A stretch of DNA of 64,000 nucleotides from an uncultured Eubacterium sp. (GTDB taxonomy: Bacteria; Bacillota; Clostridia; Lachnospirales; CAG-274). Shown here piece after piece: positions 45,985 to 56,252 of the stretch. The notes below the pieces were generated by a model. It was given only the letters and a program-made list of their open reading frames with translations, was not told the origin of the DNA and searched no databases. Position 1 is the first letter of the stretch. Every line of letters starts with the position of its first letter. A program made the translations under genes and the position numbers. The stretch is taken from NCBI GenBank assembly GCA_900551755.1, contig URXK01000003.1, positions 1 through 64,000 on the forward strand, read 5' to 3'.

Positions 45985-48294
45985 ATGAAAAGACCAGCTT
46001 TATTTATACTTCTATATACTTTAATAGGGATACTATTTGCCTTAAACTTTAATAATATTAATATTGGATATTATTTTTTATGCACTGTTATAACACTTAC
46101 AATAGTTATTATTATATATTATAAAAATTTTGGTTATATAATGCTTATGACAATAAGTGTAATTACATTTATTGCTTCTCTTAATGCTGGAGTTCATAAA
46201 AACACCAATTTAGATAACATAGCTGATAAGGATTATCCTGTTACACTTAATGGCATTGTGGAAGACAATGTTGCTAAATATGACGATGTAAATTTATATA
46301 AGGTATCTTCAACTAATATCAGTTTCAAAAAATATTCAACTAATGATAAAATCAATATTTATATATATACCAATAAACGTCTAAAAATAGGAGATATTAT
46401 AAAAACTAAATCAACATTACTGTTTCCTTCAAAAAAGCGAAATTATTCAGACTTTAATGCACCTATACAATATGCTATCAATGATATTGATTATAAAATG
46501 TATCCTGATAATGTATATATTGAAGGGCACAAAGATACTTTTATGTGTCGTATTAATGAAATTTCAAATAAAATTGAAGAAAGAATTTATAAATTATATA
46601 ACAAAACAGACTCTGGTATTTTGACAGCAATGACTCTAGGTAATAGAGAAAATATTAATGAGGAAATATACACCTTATATAAGTCAGCAGGAATTGTGCA
46701 TATTATTGCTATATCAGGACTACATATTTCTATATTTTGTAGTATTTTATTCTTTTTAATAAAACCAATTGGCAGAAAATTATCAGCCTTAATTATTATT
46801 TTGTTTTTAATCTTTTACTCTATACTAACTGGCTGTAGTGTATCTGTATTAAGAGCCTCTATAATGACAAGCCTATTCATTCTAAGCGGAGTCGTTGGCA
46901 AAAAATACGATTTACTATCATCAACAGCAATAGCTTGCTCTATTCTGTTAATATATAATCCGTATTATATATATGATTTAGGTTTTCAATATTCTTTTAT
47001 AGCAGTTTTTGCAATAGGCTTATCTTCTGAAATTTTAAAGAAATATAAAATTAAAAATAAATATCTATCTCTATTTATTACATCGTTATTAGTTAGTTTA
47101 GCAACCAAACCTATAACCATTTATAATTTTTACTATATTAATTTGATAGATGTATTTACAAATATTGTAGCTATAACAATAATAGAAGTTGTACTTATAT
47201 GTGGATTATTTTCAATTGCTGTTAGCTATTTATCAATAACCATTGGCACTATATTTGCCTTACCTGTTCATTATTTATTATTGTTAATTGAAAAATCAGC
47301 TACACTTTCTCTTAAAATACCTATATCTCATATTAATACCGGAGGATTTTCTGCTACTTTAATTATAATAATTTATATTACTTTATTTGTATTTTATAAG
47401 TTTCTTATTAACAGAAAGTCCTATTGCATAGCATTTATTATATGTGTAATTATTTGTTCTTTGGTTTGTTTTAAAAATTATTCATATAAGGGGTTTGAAG
47501 CAATATTTTATTATATAGGTCAAGGTGATTGTATAATATTAAAAGATAACGGGAAATATTATTTGATTGATGCTGGAAGTAGTTTATATAGTCCAAAAGG
47601 TAATAAACTTCTCAAAATGTTTAAATATGAAAATATAAATAAAATTGACGGTATATATGTTTCACATATGGATTACGACCATATGGGTGGTATTATAGAA
47701 ATTGCTGGAAAAATAGATATTGATAAAGTAATATTATCTAAATATTGTACACATAATGATAATTACAATAAATTAATTGAAACTCTAAATAAAAATAACA
47801 TAAAAATAGATTATGTTGATGAAAAATATGAGGAAAATCTATCGGATAACACTACAATAGAATTAGTTTGTTTAGATAAATCCGCAACTAATACAAACAA
47901 TAGTTCACCAATTTATAAAGTTACATCAAATAATAGCAGTATTCTATTTACAGGAGATATTGATACAGAAACAGAAGAAAAATTTTTAAACTGTAATATT
48001 GATGCAGATGTTTTAAAAGTTCCTCATCACGGTTCAGAAGGCTCAGTATCAGAAAAATTTATAAAAGCAGTTAGTCCTGAGGCTGCAATATGTTCAGCCG
48101 GTTATATGAATTCCTATGGCCATCCTTCTGATAAAACATTATATACTTATAATAATATGAATATACCATTTTTCAGTACAGAATATAATGGTGAAATTAA
48201 GGTTAGATTTCAAGATAATAAAATTAAGTATAAATTTTTAAACACGCAGTATAATACTATTAATAAATATATCTCAAAAAAAGCAAAAAAGTAG
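45985..48294 (+). CDS. comEC: DNA internalization protein ComEC/Rec2
   Basis: ComEC is the inner-membrane channel for single-stranded DNA uptake in natural transformation. The 769-residue protein has N-terminal helices and a DUF4131-like domain (about 1-180), the Competence membrane domain (about 205-470, with SGLHISIFCSIL), and a C-terminal metallo-beta-lactamase-like domain (about 505-745) with SHMDYDHMGG and HHGSEGS. No comEA or other competence gene is adjacent. Confidence 0.93.
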   Translation: MKRPALFILLYTLIGILFALNFNNINIGYYFLCTVITLTIVIIIYYKNFGYIMLMTISVITFIASLNAGVHKNTNLDNIADKDYPVTLNGIVEDNVAKYDDVNLYKVSSTNISFKKYSTNDKINIYIYTNKRLKIGDIIKTKSTLLFPSKKRNYSDFNAPIQYAINDIDYKMYPDNVYIEGHKDTFMCRINEISNKIEERIYKLYNKTDSGILTAMTLGNRENINEEIYTLYKSAGIVHIIAISGLHISIFCSILFFLIKPIGRKLSALIIILFLIFYSILTGCSVSVLRASIMTSLFILSGVVGKKYDLLSSTAIACSILLIYNPYYIYDLGFQYSFIAVFAIGLSSEILKKYKIKNKYLSLFITSLLVSLATKPITIYNFYYINLIDVFTNIVAITIIEVVLICGLFSIAVSYLSITIGTIFALPVHYLLLLIEKSATLSLKIPISHINTGGFSATLIIIIYITLFVFYKFLINRKSYCIAFIICVIICSLVCFKNYSYKGFEAIFYYIGQGDCIILKDNGKYYLIDAGSSLYSPKGNKLLKMFKYENINKIDGIYVSHMDYDHMGGIIEIAGKIDIDKVILSKYCTHNDNYNKLIETLNKNNIKIDYVDEKYEENLSDNTTIELVCLDKSATNTNNSSPIYKVTSNNSSILFTGDIDTETEEKFLNCNIDADVLKVPHHGSEGSVSEKFIKAVSPEAAICSAGYMNSYGHPSDKTLYTYNNMNIPFFSTEYNGEIKVRFQDNKIKYKFLNTQYNTINKYISKKAKK

Positions 48295-48318
48295 AGTCAG
48301 TATAAAAACACTGACTCT
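48293..48318 (-). terminator. Terminator of the SASP gene, overlapping the comEC stop
   Basis: A perfect 9-bp stem (AGAGTCAGT / ACTGACTCT) is followed on the minus strand by ACTTTTTT. One arm covers the comEC stop codon. In the comEC direction there is no T run. Confidence 0.65.
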
Positions 48319-48355
48319 GCTTGCAATTATAACAATTGCCAATAATTATTAAATA

Positions 48356-48574
48356 TTATGATTCCTGATTAGCCATTTTCTTTTCATAATCTTCAACCAT
48401 CTTTTTAACCATATAGCCACCTACATAGCCATTCTGAGCTGAAGTTAAGTCGCCATTATAACCCTTCTTTAAAGGTACACCAATTTCAGATGCAACTTCA
48501 TACTTAAACTTATCCATAGCCTCTCGTGCCTCAGGAATATTTACTCTGTTGCTACCACTATTATTACCAGACAT
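48356..48574 (-). CDS. Alpha/beta-type small acid-soluble spore protein
   Basis: SASPs coat and protect spore DNA and are degraded at germination. The 72-residue protein has the family pattern: a DKFKYEVASEIGVPL segment containing the GPR protease site, then NGDLTSAQNGYVGGYMVKKMVEDYEK. An AGGAGG site supports the start. Transcription in the forespore is expected, but no clear sigma-G promoter was identified. Confidence 0.93.
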   Translation of the reverse strand: MSGNNSGSNRVNIPEAREAMDKFKYEVASEIGVPLKKGYNGDLTSAQNGYVGGYMVKKMVEDYEKKMANQES

Positions 48575-48674
48575 TTTAGTTACCTCCTATAAATTATATT
48601 TGTTGGTACACTATTATTTTGTCTAATAATAAGTCAAATAATCAACCAATTTTTTCAAAAGCTGTCAAAAAACT

Positions 48675-49037
48675 TTAATTAATGTTACATTCATCTGTTC
48701 TATTTTCAGCTTTTCTTTTTGCTTCCTTTTCAACATTCATATTTTCTTTAGCTCTTCTTTCAGCAAGTTCATCAGCTATATCATTCCAAGTAATGCCCTT
48801 TTCAACCATCATAACTTCTGTATGGAATAAAACATCACAAATTTCACCAACAATTTCACCTTTATCGCTATTTTTAGCAGCAATAATTGTTTCTGTAGCT
48901 TCTTCACCTATTTTTTTTAAAATTTTATCAAGGCCTTTATTAAACAAATAGCAAGTATAAGAACCTTCCTGCATATTTTCTTTTCTATCCTTAATTACTT
49001 CATATTCTTTAAGTAACATTTCACCTAAATTTGCCAT
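48675..49037 (-). CDS. hisE: Phosphoribosyl-ATP pyrophosphatase
   Basis: HisE hydrolyses phosphoribosyl-ATP to phosphoribosyl-AMP, the second step of histidine synthesis. The 120-residue all-helical MazG-like protein contains KIGEEATETIIAAKN and GEICDVLFHTEVMM with the metal-binding acidic residues. It is the last gene of the his operon, 1 base after hisI, and is a separate protein rather than a HisIE fusion. Confidence 0.95.
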   Translation of the reverse strand: MANLGEMLLKEYEVIKDRKENMQEGSYTCYLFNKGLDKILKKIGEEATETIIAAKNSDKGEIVGEICDVLFHTEVMMVEKGITWNDIADELAERRAKENMNVEKEAKRKAENRTDECNIN

Positions 49038-49038
49038 T

Positions 49039-49365
49039 TTATTGTTCTCCCTTAAAATCCTCTAATTTTCTATAAAAACAAGAATAATTGCCAGTATGAC
49101 AAGCGGCACCATCTTGCTTAATTAATAGCAAAATAGTATCACAATCACAGTCATATCTTATTTCCTTTACATGCTGATAATGACCACTAGTTTCACCTTT
49201 TATCCATAAACTCTGTCTAGAACGGCTAAAATATGTAGCCTTGCCTGTTTTTACAGTAAGGTCAAAAGCCTCCTGATTCATATAAGCAAGCATTAAAACT
49301 TCCTTAGTTTCATAATCCTGAGCAATAGCAGGAACTAAACCGTCTTTATTAAATTTAATTTCCAT
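49039..49365 (-). CDS. hisI: Phosphoribosyl-AMP cyclohydrolase
   Basis: HisI opens the adenine ring of phosphoribosyl-AMP. The 108-residue protein has the zinc and magnesium site: DCDCDTIL followed by the CHTGNYSCF segment, and WIKGETSGH. It sits 10 bases after hisF and 1 base before hisE. Confidence 0.96.
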   Translation of the reverse strand: MEIKFNKDGLVPAIAQDYETKEVLMLAYMNQEAFDLTVKTGKATYFSRSRQSLWIKGETSGHYQHVKEIRYDCDCDTILLLIKQDGAACHTGNYSCFYRKLEDFKGEQ

Positions 49366-49375
49366 AATTAACTCC

Positions 49376-50137
49376 TTATTTTAATCTAACTGGTATATTC
49401 TTTTCAGCAAGATATTTTTTTAAATCAATTATTTCCATTTCTTTATAATGGAAAAGGCTTGCAGCAAGAGCAGCTTCTGCACCACCATCAGTTAATGCTT
49501 CTGCGAAATGCTCCATTGTGCCTGCACCACCTGAGGCAATAACAGGAATAGATACAGCATCACTAATAGCTCTTGTTAATGCAATATCATAGCCAGCCTT
49601 TGTACCATCACAGTCCATACTAGTTAAAAGTATTTCGCCAGCACCTCTTTTTTCTGCCTCAACAGCCCATTCAACAGCATCTTTGCCTGTATTAACTCTA
49701 CCACCATTTAGATAAACATCAAAGCCATTGTCATCTCGTCTTTTTGCATCAATAGCAACAACAACACATTGGTTACCAAATTTTTCTGCTGCCTCATTTA
49801 TTAATTCTGGTCTTTTTAAAGCACCAGAATTAACAGCAATTTTATCAGCACCAGCACTTAATATTTTTCTAAAATCATCAATACTTCTTATACCACCACC
49901 AACAGTTAATGGTATAAATACCTGTTCAGCAGTTCTTGACACAACATCTAACATAATATTTCTATTATCAGAAGATGCTGTAATATCAAGAAAAACAATT
50001 TCATCAGCTAATGACTTATTATACATAGCTGCAATCTCAACAGGGTCACCTGCATCTCTTAAATTAACAAAATTTACACCTTTTACAACTCTGCCATTAT
50101 TTACATCAAGACAGGGAATTATTCGTTTTGTGTGCAT
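49376..50137 (-). CDS. hisF: Imidazole glycerol phosphate synthase subunit HisF
   Basis: HisF is the cyclase half of the HisHF complex and makes IGP and AICAR. The 253-residue beta/alpha barrel starts [14 protein letters not shown] with the catalytic Asp, has TVGGGIR and [11 protein letters not shown] with the second Asp, and IASGGAG. It lies 15 bases after the yitT-type gene that interrupts the operon. Confidence 0.97.
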   Translation of the reverse strand: MHTKRIIPCLDVNNGRVVKGVNFVNLRDAGDPVEIAAMYNKSLADEIVFLDITASSDNRNIMLDVVSRTAEQVFIPLTVGGGIRSIDDFRKILSAGADKIAVNSGALKRPELINEAAEKFGNQCVVVAIDAKRRDDNGFDVYLNGGRVNTGKDAVEWAVEAEKRGAGEILLTSMDCDGTKAGYDIALTRAISDAVSIPVIASGGAGTMEHFAEALTDGGAEAALAASLFHYKEMEIIDLKKYLAEKNIPVRLK

Positions 50138-50152
50138 TAATACATCTCCATT

Positions 50153-51016
50153 CTATTCCTTTTTCTTTTTTATATGTGTTCCAACAATTTCAGAAACATC
50201 AGATATTGTAACAAAAGCCGAACCGTCATCATCTTTAATAATTCTTTTAAGTTCACTTAATTCAATTCTTGTCACTACACAATACAATACAATTTTTTTG
50301 CCACTTATTAAACCTTCACCCTCAAGCAAAGTAACAGTTCTACCTAATCGTCTGTAAATAGTTTCAGCTATTCTTTCACCATTTTCTGTAATTATCATAA
50401 CGGCCTTAGCTTGCTCAAAGCCAGTTTCAACTATATCAATAACTTTAGAAGTAATAAAATATGTAAGTAAACTATATAAAGCCCTATCTGGTCCAAATAT
50501 TAAGCCTGCACAAGAATATATTATAAGATTAAAAAATAATATAATTTGTCCTGTAGAAAATTGTGTTTTTTTACTTAATAACAATGAAACAGTATCTACA
50601 CCGTCAACACAACCACCAGACTTCATAACAAGACCAACACCAAGACCTAAGAATAAACCGCCATAAACTGTTGCAAGAAGTGGGTCTTCTGTTACTTCTG
50701 GCATTTCTTCAAATACAATAAGAAATGCAGAAAAAACAATCATAGCATAAGTTGCTTTAAAGGCAAATATTTTGCCTAGCAACTTTGCACCTAGTATTAA
50801 AAAAGGAATGTTTAAAATAACTATAAAATAACTCAGCTTTAAACCAAATATATGATTTAAAATAATTGATATACCAACTATTCCACCATCAAGAATTTGT
50901 TTAGCAACCAAAAATTCTTCAATAGCAAAAGCAGCTATAATTGCACCTACTGTAATAATTATAAAAGAAAATAAGTTTGTCAGCAGATTGCCTTTATTAG
51001 TATTTGTGGTTTTCAT
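50153..51016 (-). CDS. YitT-family membrane protein inside the his operon
   Basis: The 287-residue protein has five or six N-terminal helices (DUF161/YitT domain; GGIVGISIILNHI, GGCVDGVDTVSLLLS) and a C-terminal soluble DUF2179 domain (about 195-287). Function is unknown; the family is likely a transporter with a regulatory tail. It sits between hisA (11 bases) and hisF (15 bases) in the same direction, so it must be cotranscribed with the histidine genes. A link to histidine or its precursors is an inference from position. Confidence 0.85.
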   Translation of the reverse strand: MKTTNTNKGNLLTNLFSFIIITVGAIIAAFAIEEFLVAKQILDGGIVGISIILNHIFGLKLSYFIVILNIPFLILGAKLLGKIFAFKATYAMIVFSAFLIVFEEMPEVTEDPLLATVYGGLFLGLGVGLVMKSGGCVDGVDTVSLLLSKKTQFSTGQIILFFNLIIYSCAGLIFGPDRALYSLLTYFITSKVIDIVETGFEQAKAVMIITENGERIAETIYRRLGRTVTLLEGEGLISGKKIVLYCVVTRIELSELKRIIKDDDGSAFVTISDVSEIVGTHIKKKKE

Positions 51017-51027
51017 TTAATCACATC

Positions 51028-51744
51028 CTATTTTTCAAATCTGTCAATTACTTCCTTCAAATCTAATGCTCCATTATAAAGTGCTTTACCAATAATCACA
51101 CCAGCAGCATTAATGTTATTTACATTTTTAACATCTTCAATTTTAGAAACTCCACCAGATGCTATTATATCCATACCAGTTTTTTCTATTAAATCTTTTG
51201 TTGACTCAATATTAGGTCCACTCATCATACCATCTTTAGAAATATCTGTGTAAATAACAGTATTTACACCATAGCTTTTCATCTTCAAGCATAAATCTAC
51301 AGCAGTAACATTGCTGACCTCTTCCCAGCCAGAAATAGCTACCATACCATTTTTAGCATCTACACCAACAGCTATTTTATCACCGTATTTTTCTACAGCT
51401 TCTTTTACAAGCTCTGGATTTTTAACAGCGGCAGTACCAATAATGACTCTTGATGCACCAGCTTCTATTCTGTCATCAATGTCTTTCATTGTTCTTACAC
51501 CACCACCTGTTTCAATTTTAATATTGTATTTTGACTTAATATCTTTAATTATATCAATTACAAATGTTTTTCCATATCTTGCACCATCAAGGTCAACAAT
51601 ATGGATATATGTAGCACCAGCATCAACCCAATCCTTGGCTGCATCAGCTGGAGTATCATTAAATACAGTAACATTATCAAAGCTACCTTGAGATAATCTT
51701 ACTGCTTTTCCGTCTATTATATCTATAGCAGGATAAATTTGCAT
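51028..51744 (-). CDS. hisA: ProFAR isomerase HisA
   Basis: HisA isomerises the aminoaldose ProFAR to the aminoketose PRFAR. The 238-residue half-barrel-duplicated protein has IYPAIDIIDGKAVRLSQG with the base Asp, VDLDGAR, GGGVR, TDISKDGM with the acid Asp, and IASGGVS. The start is the ATG of MQIYPAID behind GGAGG; five upstream in-frame codons are excluded. Confidence 0.96.
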   Translation of the reverse strand: MQIYPAIDIIDGKAVRLSQGSFDNVTVFNDTPADAAKDWVDAGATYIHIVDLDGARYGKTFVIDIIKDIKSKYNIKIETGGGVRTMKDIDDRIEAGASRVIIGTAAVKNPELVKEAVEKYGDKIAVGVDAKNGMVAISGWEEVSNVTAVDLCLKMKSYGVNTVIYTDISKDGMMSGPNIESTKDLIEKTGMDIIASGGVSKIEDVKNVNNINAAGVIIGKALYNGALDLKEVIDRFEK

Positions 51745-51745
51745 A

Positions 51746-52342
51746 TTATAATCCTCCAAAACTCTTTAAAATTTCAAGACCTACATCACCACTTTTTTCT
51801 GGGTGGAATTGTAAAGCATAAATATTGTCCTTTTGTACTGCCACTTGTATTTCTTTGCCATAATCAGTTGTAGCCGATACTACTGGAGCATCAGTTTCAA
51901 GATAATATGAATGTACAAAATAAACATAAGGGCTTTCTCCAACATTTTCAAAAAGAGGTTCTCTCATTTTAATGTTAAGATTATTCCAACCAATATGAGG
52001 TTTTTTAACATTGTCTGGCAAAAGCTGTATAGTACCAGGAATAAGCCCTAAACCTTTATACTCACCATATTCATAGCTTTTATCAAATACCATTTGCATA
52101 CCAAGGCAAATACCTAAAAATGGTTTATCTTTATTCACTCCGTCATAAATAACCTTATCAATACCTTTATTACGAATTGTAGCAATAGCATCACCAAAAG
52201 CACCAACACCTGGCAAGACTAATTTATCAGCTTTTTCCATAACACTTATATCATCAGTAATTACAGCATTCTGACCTACAAATTCAAGAGCCTTTTGCAC
52301 GCTCCTTAAATTACCCATTCCATAATCTATTATTGCTATCAT
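51746..52342 (-). CDS. hisH: Imidazole glycerol phosphate synthase subunit HisH
   Basis: HisH is the glutaminase that feeds ammonia to HisF. The 198-residue class I amidotransferase has the nucleophile in LGICLGMQ and the His-Glu pair in LQFHPEKSG. The start overlaps the hisB stop by one base (TAATG). Confidence 0.97.
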   Translation of the reverse strand: MIAIIDYGMGNLRSVQKALEFVGQNAVITDDISVMEKADKLVLPGVGAFGDAIATIRNKGIDKVIYDGVNKDKPFLGICLGMQMVFDKSYEYGEYKGLGLIPGTIQLLPDNVKKPHIGWNNLNIKMREPLFENVGESPYVYFVHSYYLETDAPVVSATTDYGKEIQVAVQKDNIYALQFHPEKSGDVGLEILKSFGGL

Positions 52343-52932
52343 TATTCCAACATTCCTTTTGTAGATAATACTCCGTCAATTCTATCATCAATTTCAGTCG
52401 CCATATCCATTGCTCTACCAAATGCTTTAAATATGCCTTCAGCAATGTGGTGATTGTTTTTACCATCAAGCACCTTAATATGTAAAGTCATACCACAGTT
52501 GTCTGATACTGCTCTAAAAAATTCTTCAACCATTTCAGTATCGAAAAGTCCAAGGCTAGAAATTGTAAATTTAGCATCAAAGTTAAGATATGCTCTACCA
52601 GAAAAGTCAATTGCACAAAGCACAAGAGCCTCATCCATAGGAACTATAGCTTGTCCATATCTTTTAATACCAGCTTTATCGCCTAAAGCATTTGCTATAC
52701 ACTTGCCAAGTACAATACCAACATCTTCTACAGTATGATGACAATCAACATCTAAATCTCCATCAGCCTTAACATCTAAATCCATAAAGCCGTGCTTAGA
52801 TATATGAGTAAGCATATGGTCAAAAAAACCAATACCTGTATCTATATTATTAATACCATTGCCATCAATATCAAGACGCATATGTATTTTTGTTTCATAA
52901 GTATTTCTATCTATAACAGAAATTCTGTCCAT
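52342..52932 (-). CDS. hisB: Imidazoleglycerol-phosphate dehydratase
   Basis: HisB dehydrates IGP. The 196-residue monofunctional form (no phosphatase domain) has the metal-binding motifs GFFDHMLTHISKHG, DCHHTVEDVGI and GKNNHHIAEGIFKAFG. Histidinol phosphatase must be encoded elsewhere. It lies 10 bases after hisD. Confidence 0.97.
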   Translation of the reverse strand: MDRISVIDRNTYETKIHMRLDIDGNGINNIDTGIGFFDHMLTHISKHGFMDLDVKADGDLDVDCHHTVEDVGIVLGKCIANALGDKAGIKRYGQAIVPMDEALVLCAIDFSGRAYLNFDAKFTISSLGLFDTEMVEEFFRAVSDNCGMTLHIKVLDGKNNHHIAEGIFKAFGRAMDMATEIDDRIDGVLSTKGMLE

Positions 52933-52942
52933 AATATTCCTC

Positions 52943-54232
52943 CTAAAGTCTAACCTTAATAGAGTTTGCGTGAGCTGTTAATCCTTCAGCTTCAGCAAAT
53001 TTAACAACATCAGGACCTAATTCTTGCATAGCTTCTTTACTAAATGAAATTATGCTAGATTTCTTAATATAGTCATCTATTGAAAGAGGAGAGAAAAATC
53101 TAGCAGTACCACCAGTTGGAAGCACATGATTAGGACCTGCCATATAATCACCTAAAGGTTCTGGTGTATAATGACCTAAGAATATTGCACCTGCATTCTG
53201 AATTTTTGGTAACAAACTAAATGGCTCTTTAGTAGAAATTTCAAGATGCTCTGGTGCTATCTGATTACATAAATCACAAGCTTCATCAAAATTATCAACT
53301 ACAATTATTGCACCATAGTTGTCTTGTGATTTCTTTATAATTTCCTTTCTTTCCATTCTATTTGTCTGATTTTCTGCCTCAATTTGAACCTTTTCTGCAA
53401 GTTCTTTACAATCTGTAATAAGTACAGCAGAAGCTAATTCATCGTGTTCAGCCTGTGAAAGTAAGTCAGCCGCTACAAATTCTGGATTTGCACTTTCATC
53501 AGCAAGTATAAGAATTTCACTAGGGCCAGCAACAGAGTCAATATTTACATAACCATAAACACTTCTCTTAGCAAGGGCAACAAATATATTACCAGGTCCA
53601 ACAATTTTATCTACCTTAGGTATAGATTCTGTACCAAAAGCAAGTGCAGCTACAGCCTGTGCACCACCAGCTTTATATATTTTATGTACACCAGCAATAT
53701 CAGCAGCAACAATAGTTGTAGGACTAATTTTGCCGTCTGCAGAAGGTGGTGTAGTCATAACAATTTCTTCTACACCTGCAACCTTAGCTGGTATAATATT
53801 CATTAATACACTTGAAGGATATGCAGCCTTACCACCTGGAACATATACACCTACTCTTTGTAATGGTCTAATAAGCTGACCTAACATTTCACCATTTTTA
53901 CTTGGTTCAAGCCAGCTATTCATTTTTTGCTTTTCGTGGAATGCACCTATTCTTTCAGCTGACTTCTTAATTACTCTTATTAAATCAGCATCAACTTGAT
54001 TATATGCCTCTTTTATTTCATCTTCAGTCACAAGTACATTATCTTTATTTACATCAAATTTATCAAATTTCTTTGTATATTCAAATAAAGCCTTATCACC
54101 ATTTGCCTTTATGTTAGCAATAATATCATTTACTATTTCCTGCACATTACCGTGTTCAAGTTGAGAACGAGATAATAATGCTTCAACTAACTTCTTTCCT
54201 TCTTTATCATCATATTTAATAATGTTTATCAT
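52943..54232 (-). CDS. hisD: Histidinol dehydrogenase
   Basis: HisD oxidises histidinol to histidine in two NAD-dependent steps. The 429-residue zinc enzyme has YVPGGKAAYPSSVLMN, GPSEILILADE, DLLSQAEHDELAS and the APEHLE segment with catalytic Glu-His, plus the GPNHVLPTGGTAR motif. The start overlaps the hisG stop by one base. Confidence 0.97.
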   Translation of the reverse strand: MINIIKYDDKEGKKLVEALLSRSQLEHGNVQEIVNDIIANIKANGDKALFEYTKKFDKFDVNKDNVLVTEDEIKEAYNQVDADLIRVIKKSAERIGAFHEKQKMNSWLEPSKNGEMLGQLIRPLQRVGVYVPGGKAAYPSSVLMNIIPAKVAGVEEIVMTTPPSADGKISPTTIVAADIAGVHKIYKAGGAQAVAALAFGTESIPKVDKIVGPGNIFVALAKRSVYGYVNIDSVAGPSEILILADESANPEFVAADLLSQAEHDELASAVLITDCKELAEKVQIEAENQTNRMERKEIIKKSQDNYGAIIVVDNFDEACDLCNQIAPEHLEISTKEPFSLLPKIQNAGAIFLGHYTPEPLGDYMAGPNHVLPTGGTARFFSPLSIDDYIKKSSIISFSKEAMQELGPDVVKFAEAEGLTAHANSIKVRL

Positions 54233-54873
54233 TATTTTTCACCTACTAACTTTTTTAATCCTTCTATAATTTCAGCAATTCTTTCGTGCTGAAGTTTCAT
54301 ACTTACTCTATTTACAACAACTCTTGCTGATACTGGACAAATATCTGCCAAAACTTCAAGTCCATTTGCCTTTAATGTTGAACCAGTTTCAACAATATCG
54401 ACAATTACATCACTAAGACCTACGATTGGGGCAAGCTCAACACTACCGTGAAGCTTAACTATTTCAATAGTCTGATGTTTTTTCTGATAAAAATATTCCT
54501 TAGCTATATTAGGATACTTTGTTGCAACAACTAAATCCATTGAATTATCTAATTTATCTTGTATCTCTTTATAACCTGCTACTGCAAATCTGCACTTACC
54601 CATTTTAAGGTCAAGAACTTCATAAAGATTTCTACCTTCTTCAAGCAAAGTATCCTTACCAACAATACCAATATCAGCAGTACCACTTTCAACATAAGTA
54701 GGTACATCTGATGCCTTTGAAAGGAAAAACTTTAATTTTAATTCTTCATTTGTAAATATAAGCTTTCTGGAATCTTCCTTCATTTCATCACAAGTAATGC
54801 CCATCTGTTCCAAAAGCTCCATTGTTTTGTCTGCAAGTCTGCCTTTAGCTAAGGCAAAAGTTAAGTATTCCAT
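54232..54873 (-). CDS. hisG: ATP phosphoribosyltransferase catalytic subunit, short form
   Basis: HisG starts the pathway by joining ATP and PRPP. The 213-residue protein is the short form without the C-terminal regulatory domain and so depends on HisZ, encoded directly upstream. Visible motifs are [16 protein letters not shown] and the PRPP loop in [15 protein letters not shown]. Confidence 0.97.
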   Translation of the reverse strand: MEYLTFALAKGRLADKTMELLEQMGITCDEMKEDSRKLIFTNEELKLKFFLSKASDVPTYVESGTADIGIVGKDTLLEEGRNLYEVLDLKMGKCRFAVAGYKEIQDKLDNSMDLVVATKYPNIAKEYFYQKKHQTIEIVKLHGSVELAPIVGLSDVIVDIVETGSTLKANGLEVLADICPVSARVVVNRVSMKLQHERIAEIIEGLKKLVGEK

Positions 54874-56117
54874 TATTTTGCCTCCTTTGCTAAAAGAAAA
54901 TCAATAGTTACTGTTTTTTCAGCATTATTATTAATATCTACCAAATTTATAGTATCTTCTTCAACTTCTAAAATGTAGGAAATATTTTTATTTAAAGCAT
55001 ACTCTACATTCTTGCTCTTGTCTTTGCCTAAATAGCTACATTCAGCTAAAACATTATTCTTTCTAAGTTCATCAGCTAACTTAAATGCCTTTGTTCTGTT
55101 ACAATTATCAAATGTAACAAGATAACTAACATCTTCTAAAACATCAGCAGATACAGTTTTCATAAGTTCATTTACCTTTAATGCAAAACCTACAGCAGGC
55201 ATAGCTAAACCAAACTTTTCAACCATATTATCATAGCGACCACCATCTAATACAGATGCTCCAGAACCCTTTGCATAACCTCTAAAAATCAATCCTGTAT
55301 AATAGTCCATTGAACCAATTACACCTAAATCAAATGAAACATACTTTTCAAAGCCCATTTCCTTTAATATTGAATATAATTCAGTAAGATAATTAAGTGA
55401 TTCCAAAGACTTTTTATTTGTTACTTTTGTTTTTACCTTATCAATGATACTTAAATCACCAATTAATAAAGGTAATTCTTTAAGTATATATTTAATATTA
55501 TCGTTTTCAATATTTTCAGCAAGTTCATTAACTGCAACATAGTTTTTCTTAATTATGTTACCTTGAATTTCGCTAGCCATTTCATTATCAATAGCTGATT
55601 CTTCAATAACTCCCTTGAGGAATGAAGCGTGACCCAAATCTATTTTAAAATTTTTAACGCCAACTTCAAGTAATGAATTGATTGCAGCTGAAACAACTTC
55701 TGCATCAGCCTCAATAGAATTTACACCTAAAAACTCAATACCAGCCTGTGTAAATTCTCTTAACTTGCCCTGGTAATTTTCATTTGTTCTAAACATACTT
55801 TCAATATAATAAAACTTTAATGGAAGTTGTTTTTTGTTGTAAGCTGTTGCAGCAATTCTTGCTATAGCCGGTGTCATATCAGGTCTTAAGACTAATAAAG
55901 CTCCATCTCTGTCAAGAAACTTAAAAACTCTGGTGTCCTTTACACCACCCATACCGCAAAAAACATCGTTATATTCAAATGTTGGACTAGTTATAGGTAA
56001 ATAGCCATAATTCTTAAATACATTGGCTATGTTGCTTTCTATTTTTTTCTTAAATTTTAATTCAAGAGGTAAATAATCCTTTACACCTTCAGGTGTATGT
56101 AATTTACTAATAATCAT
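54873..56117 (-). CDS. hisZ: ATP phosphoribosyltransferase regulatory subunit
   Basis: HisZ resembles histidyl-tRNA synthetase and gives short HisG its activity and histidine feedback. The 414-residue protein has class II synthetase-like motif 2 ([12 protein letters not shown]) and [21 protein letters not shown]. The start is the ATG of [11 protein letters not shown] behind AGGAAGG rather than the longer frame to 56138. It is the first gene of the his operon. Confidence 0.94.
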   Translation of the reverse strand: MIISKLHTPEGVKDYLPLELKFKKKIESNIANVFKNYGYLPITSPTFEYNDVFCGMGGVKDTRVFKFLDRDGALLVLRPDMTPAIARIAATAYNKKQLPLKFYYIESMFRTNENYQGKLREFTQAGIEFLGVNSIEADAEVVSAAINSLLEVGVKNFKIDLGHASFLKGVIEESAIDNEMASEIQGNIIKKNYVAVNELAENIENDNIKYILKELPLLIGDLSIIDKVKTKVTNKKSLESLNYLTELYSILKEMGFEKYVSFDLGVIGSMDYYTGLIFRGYAKGSGASVLDGGRYDNMVEKFGLAMPAVGFALKVNELMKTVSADVLEDVSYLVTFDNCNRTKAFKLADELRKNNVLAECSYLGKDKSKNVEYALNKNISYILEVEEDTINLVDINNNAEKTVTIDFLLAKEAK

Positions 56118-56177
56118 AATTTTTTTCCTTCCTACCAATTTTTATACTTTATTATGGTAAAGCGATAAACTAAAATT

Positions 56178-56205
56178 ATTATATCACATATATAATATTT
56201 GTCAA
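56178..56205 (-). promoter_or_regulatory. his operon promoter
   Basis: On the minus strand TTGACA (56200-56205) is spaced 16 bases from TATAAT (56178-56183). The leader to hisZ is about 50-60 bases, too short for a T-box, and no histidine-rich leader peptide is seen. Confidence 0.65.
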
Positions 56206-56252
56206 TAGCTATTATATATTTTACAATATTAAATTTAATTGTACATCATATT

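Noticed and set aside
51016..51028. YitT-type gene as a recent mobile insertion in the his operon
   Set aside because: The spacings are tight and operon-like, and there are no inverted or target-site repeats, transposase or composition change, so it is treated as a stable operon member.
56118..56205. Possible T-box or histidine leader peptide ahead of hisZ
   Set aside because: The leader is only ~50-60 bases, with no T-box (TGGNACCGCG) sequence and no run of histidine codons.
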